Positions 51,001 through 62,412 of a stretch of DNA of 64,000 nucleotides are shown here, piece after piece (within the stretch, counting starts at the first letter, position 1; every line of letters starts with the position of its first letter). The notes beneath the pieces were generated by a model. The model was not told where the DNA came from, did no database searches, and was given only the letters and a program-made list of their open reading frames with translations. The stretch is from the NCBI GenBank assembly GCA_030867875.1, contig JAOWCC010001634.1, positions 32,383,867 to 32,447,866 of the forward strand, written 5' to 3'. The DNA comes from Actinernus sp. WN-2022. Taxonomy: Eukaryota > Cnidaria > Anthozoa > Actiniaria > Actinernidae. A program made the translations under genes and the position numbers.

Positions 51001-52590
51001 TTGTACAGGAGCGAAGATATTGCCATAGAAAGCCCATCAATTTTACCGAAACGTTTGCCATGGCGAAGCGATTTTGTTTTTTGCACACGGGACCCTCTCC
51101 ATATAAACGCTTGTAAATTACGGATTATTAATATCCACCCACCATCTAATTTACCTGCGTTAACTGACATCATCAACTGTTCCCTGATGACTTCTACTTA
51201 CCCTGAAAATTGGAAGCAAGCTGAGGTTATACCACTGCTAAAGGAGGGTGACCATGAAGATCCTACGAACAACCGGCCATTATCACTCTTACCAGTCGTT
51301 TCTAAAATCTGCGAGAAAGTAGCACTGATTCAGTTTTCTGACTATCTATCACAGCACAAACGTCTTAACGTTCATCAAAGCGGAAACCGCCAGTACCACT
51401 CCACTGAGACACTCAATATATATACTACAGATTCAGTCCTTAGCGCAATGGACCAAAAAAAGGTGACCACACTTGTTCTACTGGACCTGTCTAAGGCGTT
51501 TGACAGTATTAACCATCGGATTCTACTGCGCAAGCTTCTCGGGGTAGGCGTCTCTCTAGTCGCTTCCAAATGGTTCGAGAGTTATCTTACTGGAAGGGGA
51601 CAAGCTGTTCGTATTGGTCCCAGTGTCTCTAGTTCACTTCCATTGCGGAATGGTGTCCCACAAGGAGCTATTTTGTCACCATTGCTGTTCAACATCTACA
51701 TAAATGACCTCCCTTCCATCGCCCGTCATTGCTTACTTAAGTCGTACGTTGATGATTCTAAACTATTCATTTCATTCCCAAGAAGTGATATGGAAGACAG
51801 CACCCAGAAACTCGTGGAAGATCTGCAGAGAGTTGGAAAATGGTGCTGTGATAACAGCTTACTCATCAACGCAGACAAGACCAAGCTATTACATCTAGGC
51901 ACTCGACAGATGCTGAAGCAGACCCCGCTGGATATACATGTAGAACTCTAAGGAAAGCAGTTAACACCAGTATCTTCAGCTAAAGACTTAGGCGTGATTA
52001 TTGACACCAATCTAACTTATGATGCCCATGTCACAAAACTTGTCTCATCATGTATGGCGAGTTTGTGTCAAATCAACAGAGTAAAACACCTATTCAATTC
52101 CGAAACTCTAAATACGATTGTTAATGCCCTTGTTCTAAGCAAGCTATTTTATTGTTCATCGGTTTGGGCTAATACCTCCGATAAGAACTTCAAGAAACTG
52201 CAACTTGTGCAGAATTTCTCAGCCAGAATAATAATTGGCGCACGCAAATTTGACCATATCACACCTATATTGCGCCACCTTCAATGGCTACCGGTTAAAG
52301 AAACTGTTAATCTCAGAGACATTTTATTGACCTTTAAATGCTTAAATGGGCTTTCGCCATCCTACTTATCGGATAAGTTTTGCAAGAGATCCAGTATACA
52401 CCAGCGCAATACTCGAAATTGCGGCGACCTTAACATTCCTAAATGTAACTCAGCATCCGGTCAGAGGTCCTTTAGTTACAGAGGTGTTAAGATTTGGAAT
52501 GCCTTAGATAGCACACTTAAAGCGTCGACTTCATTTCCTCAATTTAAGAGAGCTCTTAAGTCCAAATTATTAGCTTCTTATTACGACTGA
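51001..52590 (+). pseudogene. CR1/L2-like reverse transcriptase with one nonsense codon
   Basis: Similarity begins near 51160 (LPALTDIINCSLMTSTYPENWK). It then runs through NNRPLSLLPVVSKICEK, HSTETLN, LLDLSKAFDSINHRILL, GVPQGAILSPLLFNIYIND and YVDDSKLF, all in one frame. A single TAA (51949-51951) interrupts it; the same frame continues to 52590 (KDLGVIIDTNLTYDAHV, VQNFSARIIIGARKFDHI, LQWLPVKE, FSYRGVKIWNAL). All catalytic Asp residues are intact. The endonuclease is missing. A TATG-repeat tail lies at about 52754-52776. This is a 5'-truncated, fairly young copy related to the minus-strand copy next to it. Confidence 0.88.
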
Positions 52591-52883
52591 ATCCAATGTA
52601 ATAGTTTTTAATCTTAGATAGTTTTTAGATCATATATAGTTTTTACGCAATTTTATCGATAAGTATTTTAACAAATTTATAGTTTCTCCTAGTTTAACTT
52701 AATTCATTTGTAAATATATGTTGAAAAGCCCTTCTGGGAACTTATATTAAAGATATGTATGTATGTATGTATGTAAGCGCCGTGAAGCAGTCTGAAATAA
52801 TTCACTGACGGGATATGTCAGTCATATGTAAAGCGCCATGAAACTGTGGTTGATATGGCGCTATATAAATGTGGCCATTATTA
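52591..52883. other. 3' UTR and tail of the CR1/L2-like copy
   Basis: AT-rich UTR, a (TATG)n run at 52754-52776 and a second 3'-end-like segment (GTAAAGCGCCATGAAACTG ... GGCGCTATATAAATGTGGCC, ATT run to 52884). The latter resembles the 3' tails of L2-type elements and may belong to a separate insertion at the junction. Confidence 0.55.
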
Positions 52884-54499
52884 TTATATGTATAACTTTG
52901 AATCGTCAACATAGGATTCAAGGGAACAGATGTTTGGTACTAGAGGCAAATCATTTATGTATATATTAAATAATACAGGTCCAAGGATAGAGCCTTGAGG
53001 GACTCCATGTGTAGTGGGGCGTGACTCAGATAGCGTGGAGCCAATGCGCACGATCTGACTTCTCCCCGACAAATAACTCTTGAACCAATCGACAGCGCTG
53101 CCAGACACACCCAGTGCTCGTAGTTTTGTCAGTAGAAGGGGATGATCGATACTATCAAAAGCCTTTGATAGATCCAAGAGGACCAATGCCGTCATTTTTT
53201 TCCGATCCATTGACTCGAGAACAGTATCTGATATCAGAATGTTCAATGTTTCTGTGGAGTGTAATTTCTTATTTCCGCTTTGATGGTCTGTCAGTTTTTT
53301 CTTCGTCCCTAGGTACGTAACTAGCTGGTTTAAGGCTATGCGCTCGCACTCTTTTGAGGCTGCAGGCAGCAGGGAAACCGGGCGGTTATTGTTAGCTGTT
53401 TCAGGATCCCCTTCTTTCAAGAGTGGTATGACTTCTGCTTCCTTCCAGCGAGTTGGAAAAACAGATGACAGCAGAGAACGGTTCACTATTTCCGTCAGGG
53501 TGAGCAGGATGCAAGGCAGGGCGTCCTTGATAACGGCCATAGAGACTTTGTCACGTCCAGGTGCCTTATTGGATGGGAATGATTGCACAACTTTGCGAAT
53601 CTCTCTGCACGAAACCGGGTGAAAATGGAATTCATCCATCGCAACACCTTCAACTGTAGTTTGAGGGGGCAGTGTAGGCAGGTCATGATCAGCGGCGAGG
53701 GATTTCGATGCCTCCGAAACACTAGATCCGACGGAGGTGAAAAATGCATTGAATTCGTTGGCTAGTGTCTTAACATCCTTCGAATATACTGGCTGTGAAA
53801 CCTCTCTACGTGGTATGCATTTCCTAATGACTTTCCACAAGGAGTTTTTGTTGTTGTTGTTCTTACTAATTTCACTCTGGACATGTGCTTTTTCGGCGCT
53901 CCGTAGCTTGTTCTTTACTTCATTTCATGACAAGTAGAATTTCTCCCAGTCAGCAGGCAACTGTGTCACACGGGCGAGCTGATGCAACTTGTCCCTTGTT
54001 TTCATTAGGTCTTTTATATCCTGGTCGATAAAGGGACACTGCCGGTATCTGATTTTCATGGTCTTAATAGGGGCATGCCTATCCAGTACGCTACAGAAAT
54101 TATCATTGAAATGTTCGAGCTTTTCATTGACGTCATCAATTGATGAATTATCATACCACGGAACTTGTAGTAGATCATTCACAAATCCATAAGAGTCATA
54201 GTGCTTATAACTTCTGGCGGTGACGTAAGTAGGCGCAGGTTTTGGTAGTTTAAGTTTCAATATTGAGTAGACCAAATAGTGGTCACTAATGTGCGTTTCT
54301 TCCACACCACTTTCTGTCACCAAGCCGGCATCGGATGTCAAAATAACATCAATGAGTGATGAGGACTGAGGTGTTACTCTAGTGGGTGTCTTAATAAGCT
54401 GTGTCAGATTCAAGGTACAGCACAGCTAGATCACTCAGAGCGTGAGCCTCCGGGCCGTTATTCATCATATTACAATTCAGGTGACCAGCTACAAATATC
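52884..54499 (-). pseudogene. CR1/L2-like retrotransposon (endonuclease end plus RT), truncated, one nonsense codon
   Basis: From 54413 leftward the sequence encodes the endonuclease C-terminus (SSSLIDVILTSDAGL, SDHYLVYSILKLKLP) and the linker. After one TGA (53925-53927) in the same frame it continues into the reverse transcriptase (VIPLLKEGDPETANNNRPVS, HSTETLN, LLDLSKAFDSIDHP, GVPQGSILGPVLFNIYIND, YVDDSKLYI). It stops just after the catalytic YVDD at 52884, so thumb and tail are lost. Endonuclease sequence upstream (GHLNCNMMNNGPEA) reaches about 54490 in another frame, where the minisatellite starts. The TGA could be a CGA-to-TGA decay. Confidence 0.85.
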
Positions 54500-55207
54500 T
54501 CCTTTCGGTATCTTTTGATAATAAGCCTTATTACTATTCGGTATCTTTTGATAATAAGCCTTATTACTATTCGGTATCTTTTGATAATAAGCCTTATTAC
54601 TATTCGGTATCTTTTGATAATAAGCCTTATTACTATTCTGTATCTTTTGATAATAAGCCTTATTACTATTCTGTATCTTTTGATAATAAGCCTTATTACT
54701 ATTCGGTATCTTTTGATAATAAGCCTTATTACTATTCGGTATCTTTTGATAATAAGCCTTATTACTATTCTGTATCTTTTGATAATAAGCCTTATTACTA
54801 TTCGGTATCTTTTGATAATAAGCCTTATTACTATTCGGTATCTTTTGATAATAAGCCTTATTACTTTTCGGTATCTTTTGATAATAAGCCTTATTACTAT
54901 TCGGTATCTTTTGATAATAAGCCTTATTACTATTCGGTATCTTTTGATAATAAGCCTTATTACTATTCTGTATCTTTTGATAATAAGCCTTATTACTATT
55001 CGGTATCTTTTGATAATAAGCCTTATTACTATTCGGTATCTTTTGATAATAAGCCTTATTACTATTCTGTATCTTTTGATAATAAGCCTTATTACTATTC
55101 GGTATCTTTTGATAATAAGCCTTATTACTATTCGGTATCTTTTGATAATAAGCCTTATTACTTTTCGGTATCTTTTGATAATAAGCCTTATTACTATTCG
55201 GTATCAA
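54500..55207. repeat. 33-bp minisatellite, about 21 copies
   Basis: The unit TTCGGTATCTTTTGATAATA followed by AGCCTTATTACTA repeats about 21 times. Variation is almost confined to CGG/CTG at one position and one A/T change; the variants recur in a regular order, which points to block duplication. Because 33 is divisible by three, several frames stay open on both strands; these are not genes. Confidence 0.95.
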
Positions 55208-55311
55208 TTCATCGGCCCTGTGCATAGAAATTAGAAATTGTAAGCAATTCAAAATTATAATAAATCAGAAAGAAAATACATGATATAGGAATTGCAAACT
55301 AAACAATTTAA

Positions 55312-55602
55312 AGGGGCTATGTCATGGTACTGCGCATGTATCGAGTAATCGCTCGTTTAGTGGCTGTTAATTGGATACAAATAGTAATAAACTTCCCTCC
55401 CTCAATGCCCGATTGAAAGGATTTTCAATATTTTCCCTGGAGACTGTTTATATACACTGTTTGGTAGTCATTTTTGCATATTTGCTTTCATTTTAAGCAT
55501 CCCACATGGCCGAGAGGTTCGCTAGTTCATATCAAAATCGGTGGAAATAGCTCTTTCCGGCCCGGAAAAACGAATGTAAAGTCTTACCGTGACACAGCCC
55601 CT
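55312..55602. mobile_element. TTAA-flanked MITE (AGGGGCTRTGTCA ends)
   Basis: AGGGGCTATGTCATGGTA at the left and TACCGTGACACAGCCCCT at the right are inverted copies with few mismatches. Both are flanked by TTAA (55308-55311 and 55603-55606). No coding capacity. The target site matches that of the AGTGCC and AGTGCAAC families elsewhere in the window. Confidence 0.8.
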
Positions 55603-56231
55603 TTAATAAAGACCAAGAAAACATAAATCACAATAAAGTAATGACTCGGATGGATGGTTTCCTTGAACTTTCTCATTCCACATAAGTGCCTTATCGTCGT
55701 CAGTCACTTCCTCTTGCTCCGCCATTGTATATAGTCTTCTGATGGATCCCTCACTTCGTCGCATCTTTCATCTCCGCATCTAAGACTTTCCTAAATGTAC
55801 AAAACCTCACCGGCAGAAAACGACAAGAGAAAATTAATACAACGTACAACGGCTTCAAGTAAAAATAACTCATACTGAATAAAAAATGACCAAAGTAAAG
55901 TAACATCAATCATTTCTACCTTTGATCTCCCTTGGCCAAAATGTTGAAGCAATCTGTTACATTTTCCTCCATTGTATAATGGTTCAACTCACATATTATT
56001 AAACATAAGGTTTTGGGTGGATAACGACCACCTTTGCCATTACCAACAGCAGACGTCGTCCTTCCTCAGCTGACGATTTTGTGGAGCAATCAAGGCGAGA
56101 AAGCATGTTTCCTCGTCAACTTCGTATAGAGGAAATGTTTATGAAAAACGAAATCCACTTTCTGCATATTTGCATACGCATTTCGATCCTGTACAATGTT
56201 CAGTTAGCTTTCGTTGCACAAGTTTATTACA

Positions 56232-56310
56232 ATATTCGAGTCCGAATTGTATGGGATTTATAAATCCTATACAATTCGGTCGTTCATAGTATTGTAAATA
56301 GTACATGTAT
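56232..56310. repeat. Hairpin related to the interspersed repeat family
   Basis: ATTCGAGTCCGAATTGTATGG pairs with CCTATACAATTCGG, and the segment ends in TAAATAGTAC like the repeats at 7661-8553 and 15924-16408. Confidence 0.45.
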
Positions 56311-56826
56311 ACACGGTTGAGGACATGTCTTGAGTCTTTATATACAGTACACCACTCACCGGCACTTTCTAGTGAAGTCAAAGACCCTCCCAGTTATTCC
56401 TTATAAAACCAAGGGCTTCACCGTGAATCTTTATAAAGACCCCATCTCATGCAGTGATAATCGGTATACAGACCCGTGTGGAGAACATCAGCTAACAAGA
56501 CAAGACTTAGGGTAGTTCTCCTAACCAGACGTCATAAATACTAGTTACAATATGAGCGACCGAATCGTATGGATATATACTGACGAGCCGTTAGGCGAGT
56601 TTTCAAAATCTAAAATATTGTTTCCGTTCTAGTTATCAACAAATTTTCAATTTAGACTATATTGCCAACGTTTTAACAGCAATTTGTTCTATAAACAGTC
56701 GGGGATTTTTTATTTAATTCTGTCTTCAACTGGCATGCGTTCTTGTTAATAATTATATTACTTACTTATTCGTGTTCCTACTTTCTTCTATATTTAGGTC
56801 ATGAACGAAGCATATTGACACGGAAG

Positions 56827-58159
56827 ATGATGTTAATTACATGCATATGCGTGGTTGCTTCCCTTTCGGTAAATCTGGTACCAGTTACTGGTACCAGTTC
56901 AACAGCAACCATACACAGCTCACCTAAAATGTGGAATTGCTCACTTTTTGTCAATAGCAATGCAGGTAATTAAGGACAGAAATGACAAATACCTAAATGA
57001 ACTTATAATAGATGCAGGGTCCGTCATGAAAAATATAGGGCATGAATTTAAATGTGAAGCATGCCTGATTCCAGTTTTTCGAGGTTATCTAGTATACTAT
57101 AACGACCTCCATCTAGCGACCTTTGTAAATGGTTTTGAAAGAAAAACGCGCGTGAGACTGTATGGGTCATATGACAACTGGAGATCATTCATCGAATCCA
57201 TTTTGGTAAATGCTGAAAAGTAATGTTTGCTCTCAAAGGTCCTTATGGATGTCTAATTTGCATGTGACGTCACCGCCACCAACTTGGTGGACGTTAACAA
57301 AAAACCAGCATGGCCGCCACGTCTTTGTCATTGGAATATCTGGGAATTGATTGCAAACCAAAATTGCTGTGTATTTGTCTCCTGTAAATCGTACACTAGA
57401 TGTAATTTATGGATCGATTTCCTGTCCAAAAATCTCATTAAAATCTTATGTCGTCATTTCATTGCCCCTATTGTCAAAAATAGCTCTTTTGTTGTGTAAT
57501 AATTAGGGAACCCAAGATGGCGGTGGGCTGGTAATTCAAATTAAAGAGTTTTATGGACAGGAAAATCGGTCTATAATTGACATTTAGTATACAATTTACA
57601 AGAGACAAACACAGCAATATATTATCCATTAGGAATATTTGTGGTCAAACTTTGTTTTACAGCAAAGGCTCCCATTAACTAAATACATTTAAACCAAAAT
57701 GGCCACCATGATATTTCACGCCAACCTCTGTGAAGTGATTTCAAACTAAATATTAATAGCTAATTACCACTTACTTTAATTCGTTTGCCATCCTAGAAAG
57801 TTATACTCTTCAACAGTATTGCTACTCAGTGACGGCAAACACAATCCCAATAAGCTCTCTGGAAGGTAAAGATCCAATCCTTAATAATTCGTACTCATTG
57901 AGATCTGCCAGTGACAAACTGCTGTACTGCAATAAAGCGGCGGCTGGAAGAGGCTTCCGAGCTTTCATGCTGCACAGTGATGGCCAGTGCTACAGTGATA
58001 AAACCGCTCGTGAAACGTATACGACTCTATCACCTGTTCGTTGCGTTTCTGGATGCCGTTCTACAAGCAACCGAATCTTTCCATGTAAGCGGCATAATTG
58101 CTACTGTGGTACTGGTTATGGATCAACAAACTACATCAATGTATACCTCATGGATAACT
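56827..58159 (+). CDS. Secreted or type I membrane protein, first exons (signal peptide plus Cys-rich module)
   Basis: Exon 56827-56965 starts MMLITCICVVASLSVNLVPV, a clear signal peptide, and ends in phase 1 at a GT donor. Exon 57830-58159 follows an AG acceptor, is phase 1 at both ends and ends at GTAAGT. It encodes a module of about 110 residues with seven or more Cys (LLYCNKAAAGRGFRAFMLH, GQCYSDK, RCVSGCRS, CKRHNCYCGTGYG). A symmetric phase 1-1 exon is typical of shuffled extracellular domains. The module is not recognised with certainty. It may be the 5' end of PKD1L gene B, which lies 4 kb downstream in the same orientation. However, that gene's first visible exon is phase 0, so at least one linking exon would be needed and none was found. 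Confidence 0.55.
57377..57606. mobile_element. Palindromic MITE, copy 2 (in intron)
   Basis: A diverged copy of the element at 14926-15173: GTCTCCTGTAAATCGTACAC at the left, ACAATTTACAAGAGAC at the right, and the inner AAGATGGCGGT and TTATGGACAGGAAAATCGGT segments in the same order. Confidence 0.7.
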
Positions 58160-59883
58160 GTAAGTGATTTTTTAAATGTTTTAATTCTAACGTACCCGGT
58201 GGGCATAGGTATGTACGCGGCCATGGGGTTCAGAACCGGACCCGGTGTTATACGAGAAACGATAGCTCCAAAACCCGGAAGCGGAAATAGAATTTACCAG
58301 GACCCGGTACCGCCGCACATATATCAGTCTATGACGTCATAAACAAGAATGCACCCCGGGCTAACCTATAACCTTTTCTAATGCAGTGATACTTGCAAAA
58401 GAATTACCCGTTCCGTGTCTGTTTCGTCATTTTTTTTGTTATTATTAAAATGATAATTTGGTAAAAAAAAAAAAAATACAAAGGAGAACTAAAACATCGC
58501 CCAGAATGGCCATTGTACGATGGACACTCGTTAGTTTCTGGAGTACATTAGGTCGGGTAATTTGAAATTCATGAAGTTTGAGTTTTGCCTTATGCTTGGC
58601 TAACGTTTAACTGTTCTGGGAGCTCTAAATCCCTCGGCACTTTGTGTGACAAAGTTGTAGGCGGGACTGTACATGTACGTCATTATAGTGTGCAATTATG
58701 TGTATTGTCTATTAAGCTAATCCAGGATTAATATCAATTCTTAGTTCGATTTGTTAACTTGTGAACTACATATTTGACGTTATAAACTTATTCCTAGAGA
58801 AAAAATAACAAGTACTGTTCTACTTGTCTTGTTATATTAGGAAACAAATACCTTCTACCGAGAGAATCAAAATCATGGGTTAAGCCTTAATCCAGGATTA
58901 GCGCTAATCGGCTTCGAACAACTGGGCCTGTAAAACAAAAAAGAGAAATAATAGGCGCATTCTTCGAGACGCGAACACGCGACATCATGATTGCTAAGCG
59001 CGCGTTACGCGAGATATCAAAACTTGTCACCCTATATGCTACAAATACTAGAGGTGCCCGCGGATTTGGAATTCGGGATTCGGTCGTACGGAAGAAAATG
59101 CTGCCATTATTTCGATCGCTGTGTGTATAACTCCACTATGAACAATTTTGAAGTCAAATTTAAGAGAAAAAATGGGATTATTTCTTCATCCATACTTCAC
59201 TATTAAAGTAAAGAAATTTTAAAATTGAATTGAGCTGAGAAAGCTGTATGAAAAAAAGACCTGGGTCGCGCTGCACAATGAGTTTTGGGCGGGAAACAAA
59301 TGAAAGCTGTAACGGACGCGGCACATTATAGCGGGAAAACACCGTTGTACGCAACCCGTGGGACAACGCTGATTGTTAGGGAAGGTACGTTTTTTATTTG
59401 GGAGGGAGGGCTGGGGCTTCAGAGGGGAGGGTCATCAGAAAAAATTGGAACTTTTTTGGAGGGTCAAGCCTTTTTATTTTGAAAGCCAGGGGAGGGTCAA
59501 TCTTTTTTACCCCAAGAATTCATTGCAATTTTTAAAGTTCGGCTGTTAAATTTGCCAGTTCTTAAGCTGATTCAAACAGATACAAACACAGTGAAAGTAT
59601 CCCACATTCATGACATCCAGTGTATTTTAATTTTACACAATGCCATGTGCCCCTGACAATGTGGATTCTTTTGTCAACGTATCTTCCTAAATACAGTATA
59701 CATGCAATTTCCCGTTAGCAGGCACTCGAGTTCGAACCGTAAAGACCTATTCAGAATTCCTAATAGCATGGACATTGATACTCCTGACAATAACAAAAAT
59801 GTGTACATATCTAGTTACTTGTGTTCAGTTCCGATTCTGCCTTTTCAGAGTATTTGCGTAGTAGCCCACGCAGCGGCCCTATA
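58160..59883. other. Gene-free stretch / possible intron
   Basis: No further exon of the secreted protein was found. A G-rich segment (59390-59500: GGGAGGGAGGGCTGGGGC, GGAGGGTCA) resembles part of the MITE at 20098-20524. Confidence 0.45.
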
Positions 59884-60078
59884 GGTAGGCTCGGTTTCCA
59901 GCCGTGAGGGTTTCGGTGAGCCCGCGATCCTCTCCCCACTCACGCGGGCTGGGCGCGCGAGCTGAGACATTGTCGGGTTTTAGCCAATCAAAAACTTGCC
60001 AAGGAGTTCCTGTCGCTGAATTGATTTGCATAATTTACATTGTAAACTTTTGAAAGCTGGACCAAAGGCTTTCGATTG

Positions 60079-60954
60079 CTGTTCCAAAATGCGTTTAAAT
60101 TTGCTCTGGAAAAGTTTGGTTTCGAAGAATTCAAGGATTCACACAAAGAAGCAGTAAGAGAGTTAGTTTTCGGGTGAAGACACTTTGTCAGTAAACGCAC
60201 TGGCTCTGGAAGTCACTTGGGAAACCGTCAGATCAAAGGTCGCGAAGCTCGTAATGTTGTCATTTCTCATTTAAAGTGCAACTAACCCCATTTGCAATTT
60301 TTATACATATGAATCTTTGAAGGGTTTTGAGTACTTCTGCGAAGAATTTTTGGCTTACAGAGAATACTCTATGTTCTATGCTTGTTTAAAATGGTGAAAT
60401 TTTGACCTTTCCTGACCCATGACCGCGTAAGAAAAAGCCTGGGTCGAGTCTTGATCTTACGTCATCCAACTCATTCGACTTTGCAATAATTTGAATAAAT
60501 ATTTAGCATTTACTCTAAAATAACTGTTTTCTAAACTAAGAACTAACAGACTGTGTTTATTCTCTATATATCGATGTTGTTGTGATGGAAAGGCGCCATG
60601 GAGAATAATGCATTAATGAGGTGACGTAAGATCAAGCCGGAATCGACCCAGGCTTTTCCTTGCGCGGTCATGGGTCAGGAAAGGTCAATTTTTTACCATT
60701 TCAAACAAGCCTAGAACATAGAGTATTCGCTGTAAGCCAAAAATTTCTTCGCAGAAGTACTCAAAACCTTTCAAAGATTCATATGTATAAAAATTGCAAA
60801 AGGGGTTAGTTGCACTTTAACTTTACCCATGCAAGACCAAGGTTGCCCGGCTATTCTTACTTCAAAGAAAATTAGTGCTGCCTTTATCGGAGAAGAAAAG
60901 ACTGACGAGTCCATATTAAAAGAGTTTATAGAAGAGAGGAAACACGTCTGACGC
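60079..60954 (+). pseudogene. RecQ-like helicase N-terminal fragment, interrupted by a MITE
   Basis: 60079-60222 encodes FKFALEKFGFEEFKDSHKEA, then after one stop FVSKRTGSG, the start of a RecQ-type helicase core with a decayed Walker A. The MITE at 60275-60816 splits the next motif. VVISHLT before it and PMQDQG after it rejoin across the TTAA duplication into the motif Ia region, followed by LTSKKISAAFIGEEKTDESI. The remaining helicase is absent. The joined reading across the MITE is strong evidence that both pieces were one frame. It is a captured or processed gene fragment. Confidence 0.6.
60275..60816. mobile_element. TTAA-flanked MITE with about 200-bp inverted repeats
   Basis: AGTGCAACTAACCCC at the left and GGGGTTAGTTGCACT at the right start long arms. 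These pair inward through AGTACTTCTGCGAAGAA, AGAGTATTC/GAATACTCT, ACCTTTCCTGACCCATGACCGC and GACGTAAGATCAAG. TTAA flanks both ends (60271-60274, 60817-60820). No coding capacity. Confidence 0.88.
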
Positions 60955-61498
60955 AGGCAAGTTTACGCGTTTAACTCTGCAATCACAATTTACTTGAAAA
61001 TCGCTGCATCAGATGAGTTTTACAATTGTTCAAGTCCTACGTACTAAGTTGGTACAATTTATGTCTCCAAGACATACTCTACACAAGTACTAAGCGGGAA
61101 TACTCGACTCTAGCTCAGAGTTCCGAGATAACATCTGGCTTTTAAGTGTCTTGATTGGTACTTAAATATTAAAGAGTAACACATAAAGTAGCCTGGTTTC
61201 TCAACAGCCGGGCTTTCCTTGAAAACTTGGACTGCGAGGCATGAGAGATAATAATAACAGGTATTAAATAAAACCTTTACCTACGTCGAATTAATTTCAC
61301 ACTTGCAGTTTTAGTTTAAAGAATTCCAATGTGCTTTGAAAGTTTACGCGGAATCGATCCTACGCTACACGCAAATAAATGAATAATATTGAAGTTAATC
61401 AGATGACGTCCGGACACGGTGTGTTGACCGCGCGCCCAGTCGTTAGAGGGGGGAGGCTTTGGAGAAACGACACCCCAACGGTTGAAACCGAGCCTACC

Positions 61499-62412
61499 CT
61501 ACAGGAGGGAGGTAAAGATTTCCACACTTGAACTGGTGGGAATTAGAAGAAACCTCAAACCGCTCTAAGTCTCTCAATTTCAGGCGAAAATGGCGAGATA
61601 AAGAACAACACAAAGAACAAGTGAGCGAAGTTTCAAGATCGATAATATTTTATTTCTTTACTAAGAAAAATCCAATACTTTCATAACAATTAATTTCTAA
61701 ACCACTCAGTGAGATTGGGATACCAGTGGTTAATGCCGTCTTGCTCTTAATCTCGGGCAGAGCCTAAATAGCCCAATAGTCCAGTTTCGTATTCGAAAAT
61801 TACCGCTCGATGCGATGACTAGAGACACATTTATACAGGGTTAGTCTCAGTCAGAAGTTAAATATTCATAATACCAGCGAGATGGTGCAACACTCGAAAC
61901 TCCACCAACACCCTGAGTACCTTCTCGCTAGTATTTATGAACATTTAACTTCAGAATGAGACTAACCCTGTGTTAATACGTGACTCTGTAGTCATCGAAT
62001 TCAACGGTATTTTCGAATACAAAACTGTACTATTATCTTTGAACCTGTTGCTAACAAAAATAGAACTTAAGTATTTTAAATAGATACCAGAGTACAAAAC
62101 AGTTATGGTCTGAAACTGAAATCACAATAAAAATGGTTTGTTTTGCAATGCAAACGTGTAGGAATTTTTTGAAAGTGTATCAGATCACATACCATCCTCA
62201 CTGCTCACACTTTTAATCTTAAAATTGCTTTGATACAGTAGTTTTTTTTTCAGCAGAATGAGGACACATATATGACGTCATCGGAACTATTGCAAAAGAA
62301 AGCGTTTTTATTAGGATTTGCAGTTCAGGACAGTCTAAATTAATATCATTTTGAGACCATAAGTGTTTTGTACTCGGCTATCCCTTTAAATATGTTGATT
62401 TGTTTTGTACAG
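61499..62412. other. Gene-free stretch before PKD1L gene B
   Basis: No coding exon was identified. It contains the foldback element at 61775-62034 and ends in a pyrimidine-rich acceptor (GTTTTGTACAG) for the GPS exon. Confidence 0.45.
61775..62034. mobile_element. Foldback MITE with about 110-bp arms
   Basis: AATAGTCCAGTTTCGTATTCG at the left mirrors CGAATACAAAACTGTACTATT at the right. The arms continue through GATGACTAGAGACAC / GTGACTCTGTAGTCATC, CAGGGTTAGTCTCA / TGAGACTAACCCTG and AAATATTCATAATACCAGCGAG / CTCGCTAGTATTTATGAAC. Only a short loop separates them. Confidence 0.85.

Larger units (their letters stand above)
55208..56826. other. Gene-free stretch with MITE and hairpin repeats
   Basis: No gene is recognised before the signal-peptide exon. 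The stretch holds the TTAA MITE at 55312-55602 and the hairpin repeat around 56232-56310. A related GAGCGACCGAATCGTATGG segment lies near 56552. Confidence 0.5.
59884..61498. mobile_element. Inverted-repeat DNA element carrying a helicase fragment
   Basis: The left end GGTAGGCTCGGTTTCCAGCCGT is matched at the right by ACGGTTGAAACCGAGCCTACC. The ends are GC-rich (several CGCG runs near both termini) in AT-rich surroundings. Inside lie a RecQ-like helicase fragment and a nested TTAA MITE. A target duplication could not be assigned with confidence, so the superfamily is open. Confidence 0.55.

Noticed and set aside
54442..55252. Long open frames on both strands with repeats such as SFDNKPYYYS or NSNKAYYQKIP
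   Set aside because: They are products of a 33-bp minisatellite whose unit length is a multiple of three; there is no start context, conservation or domain.
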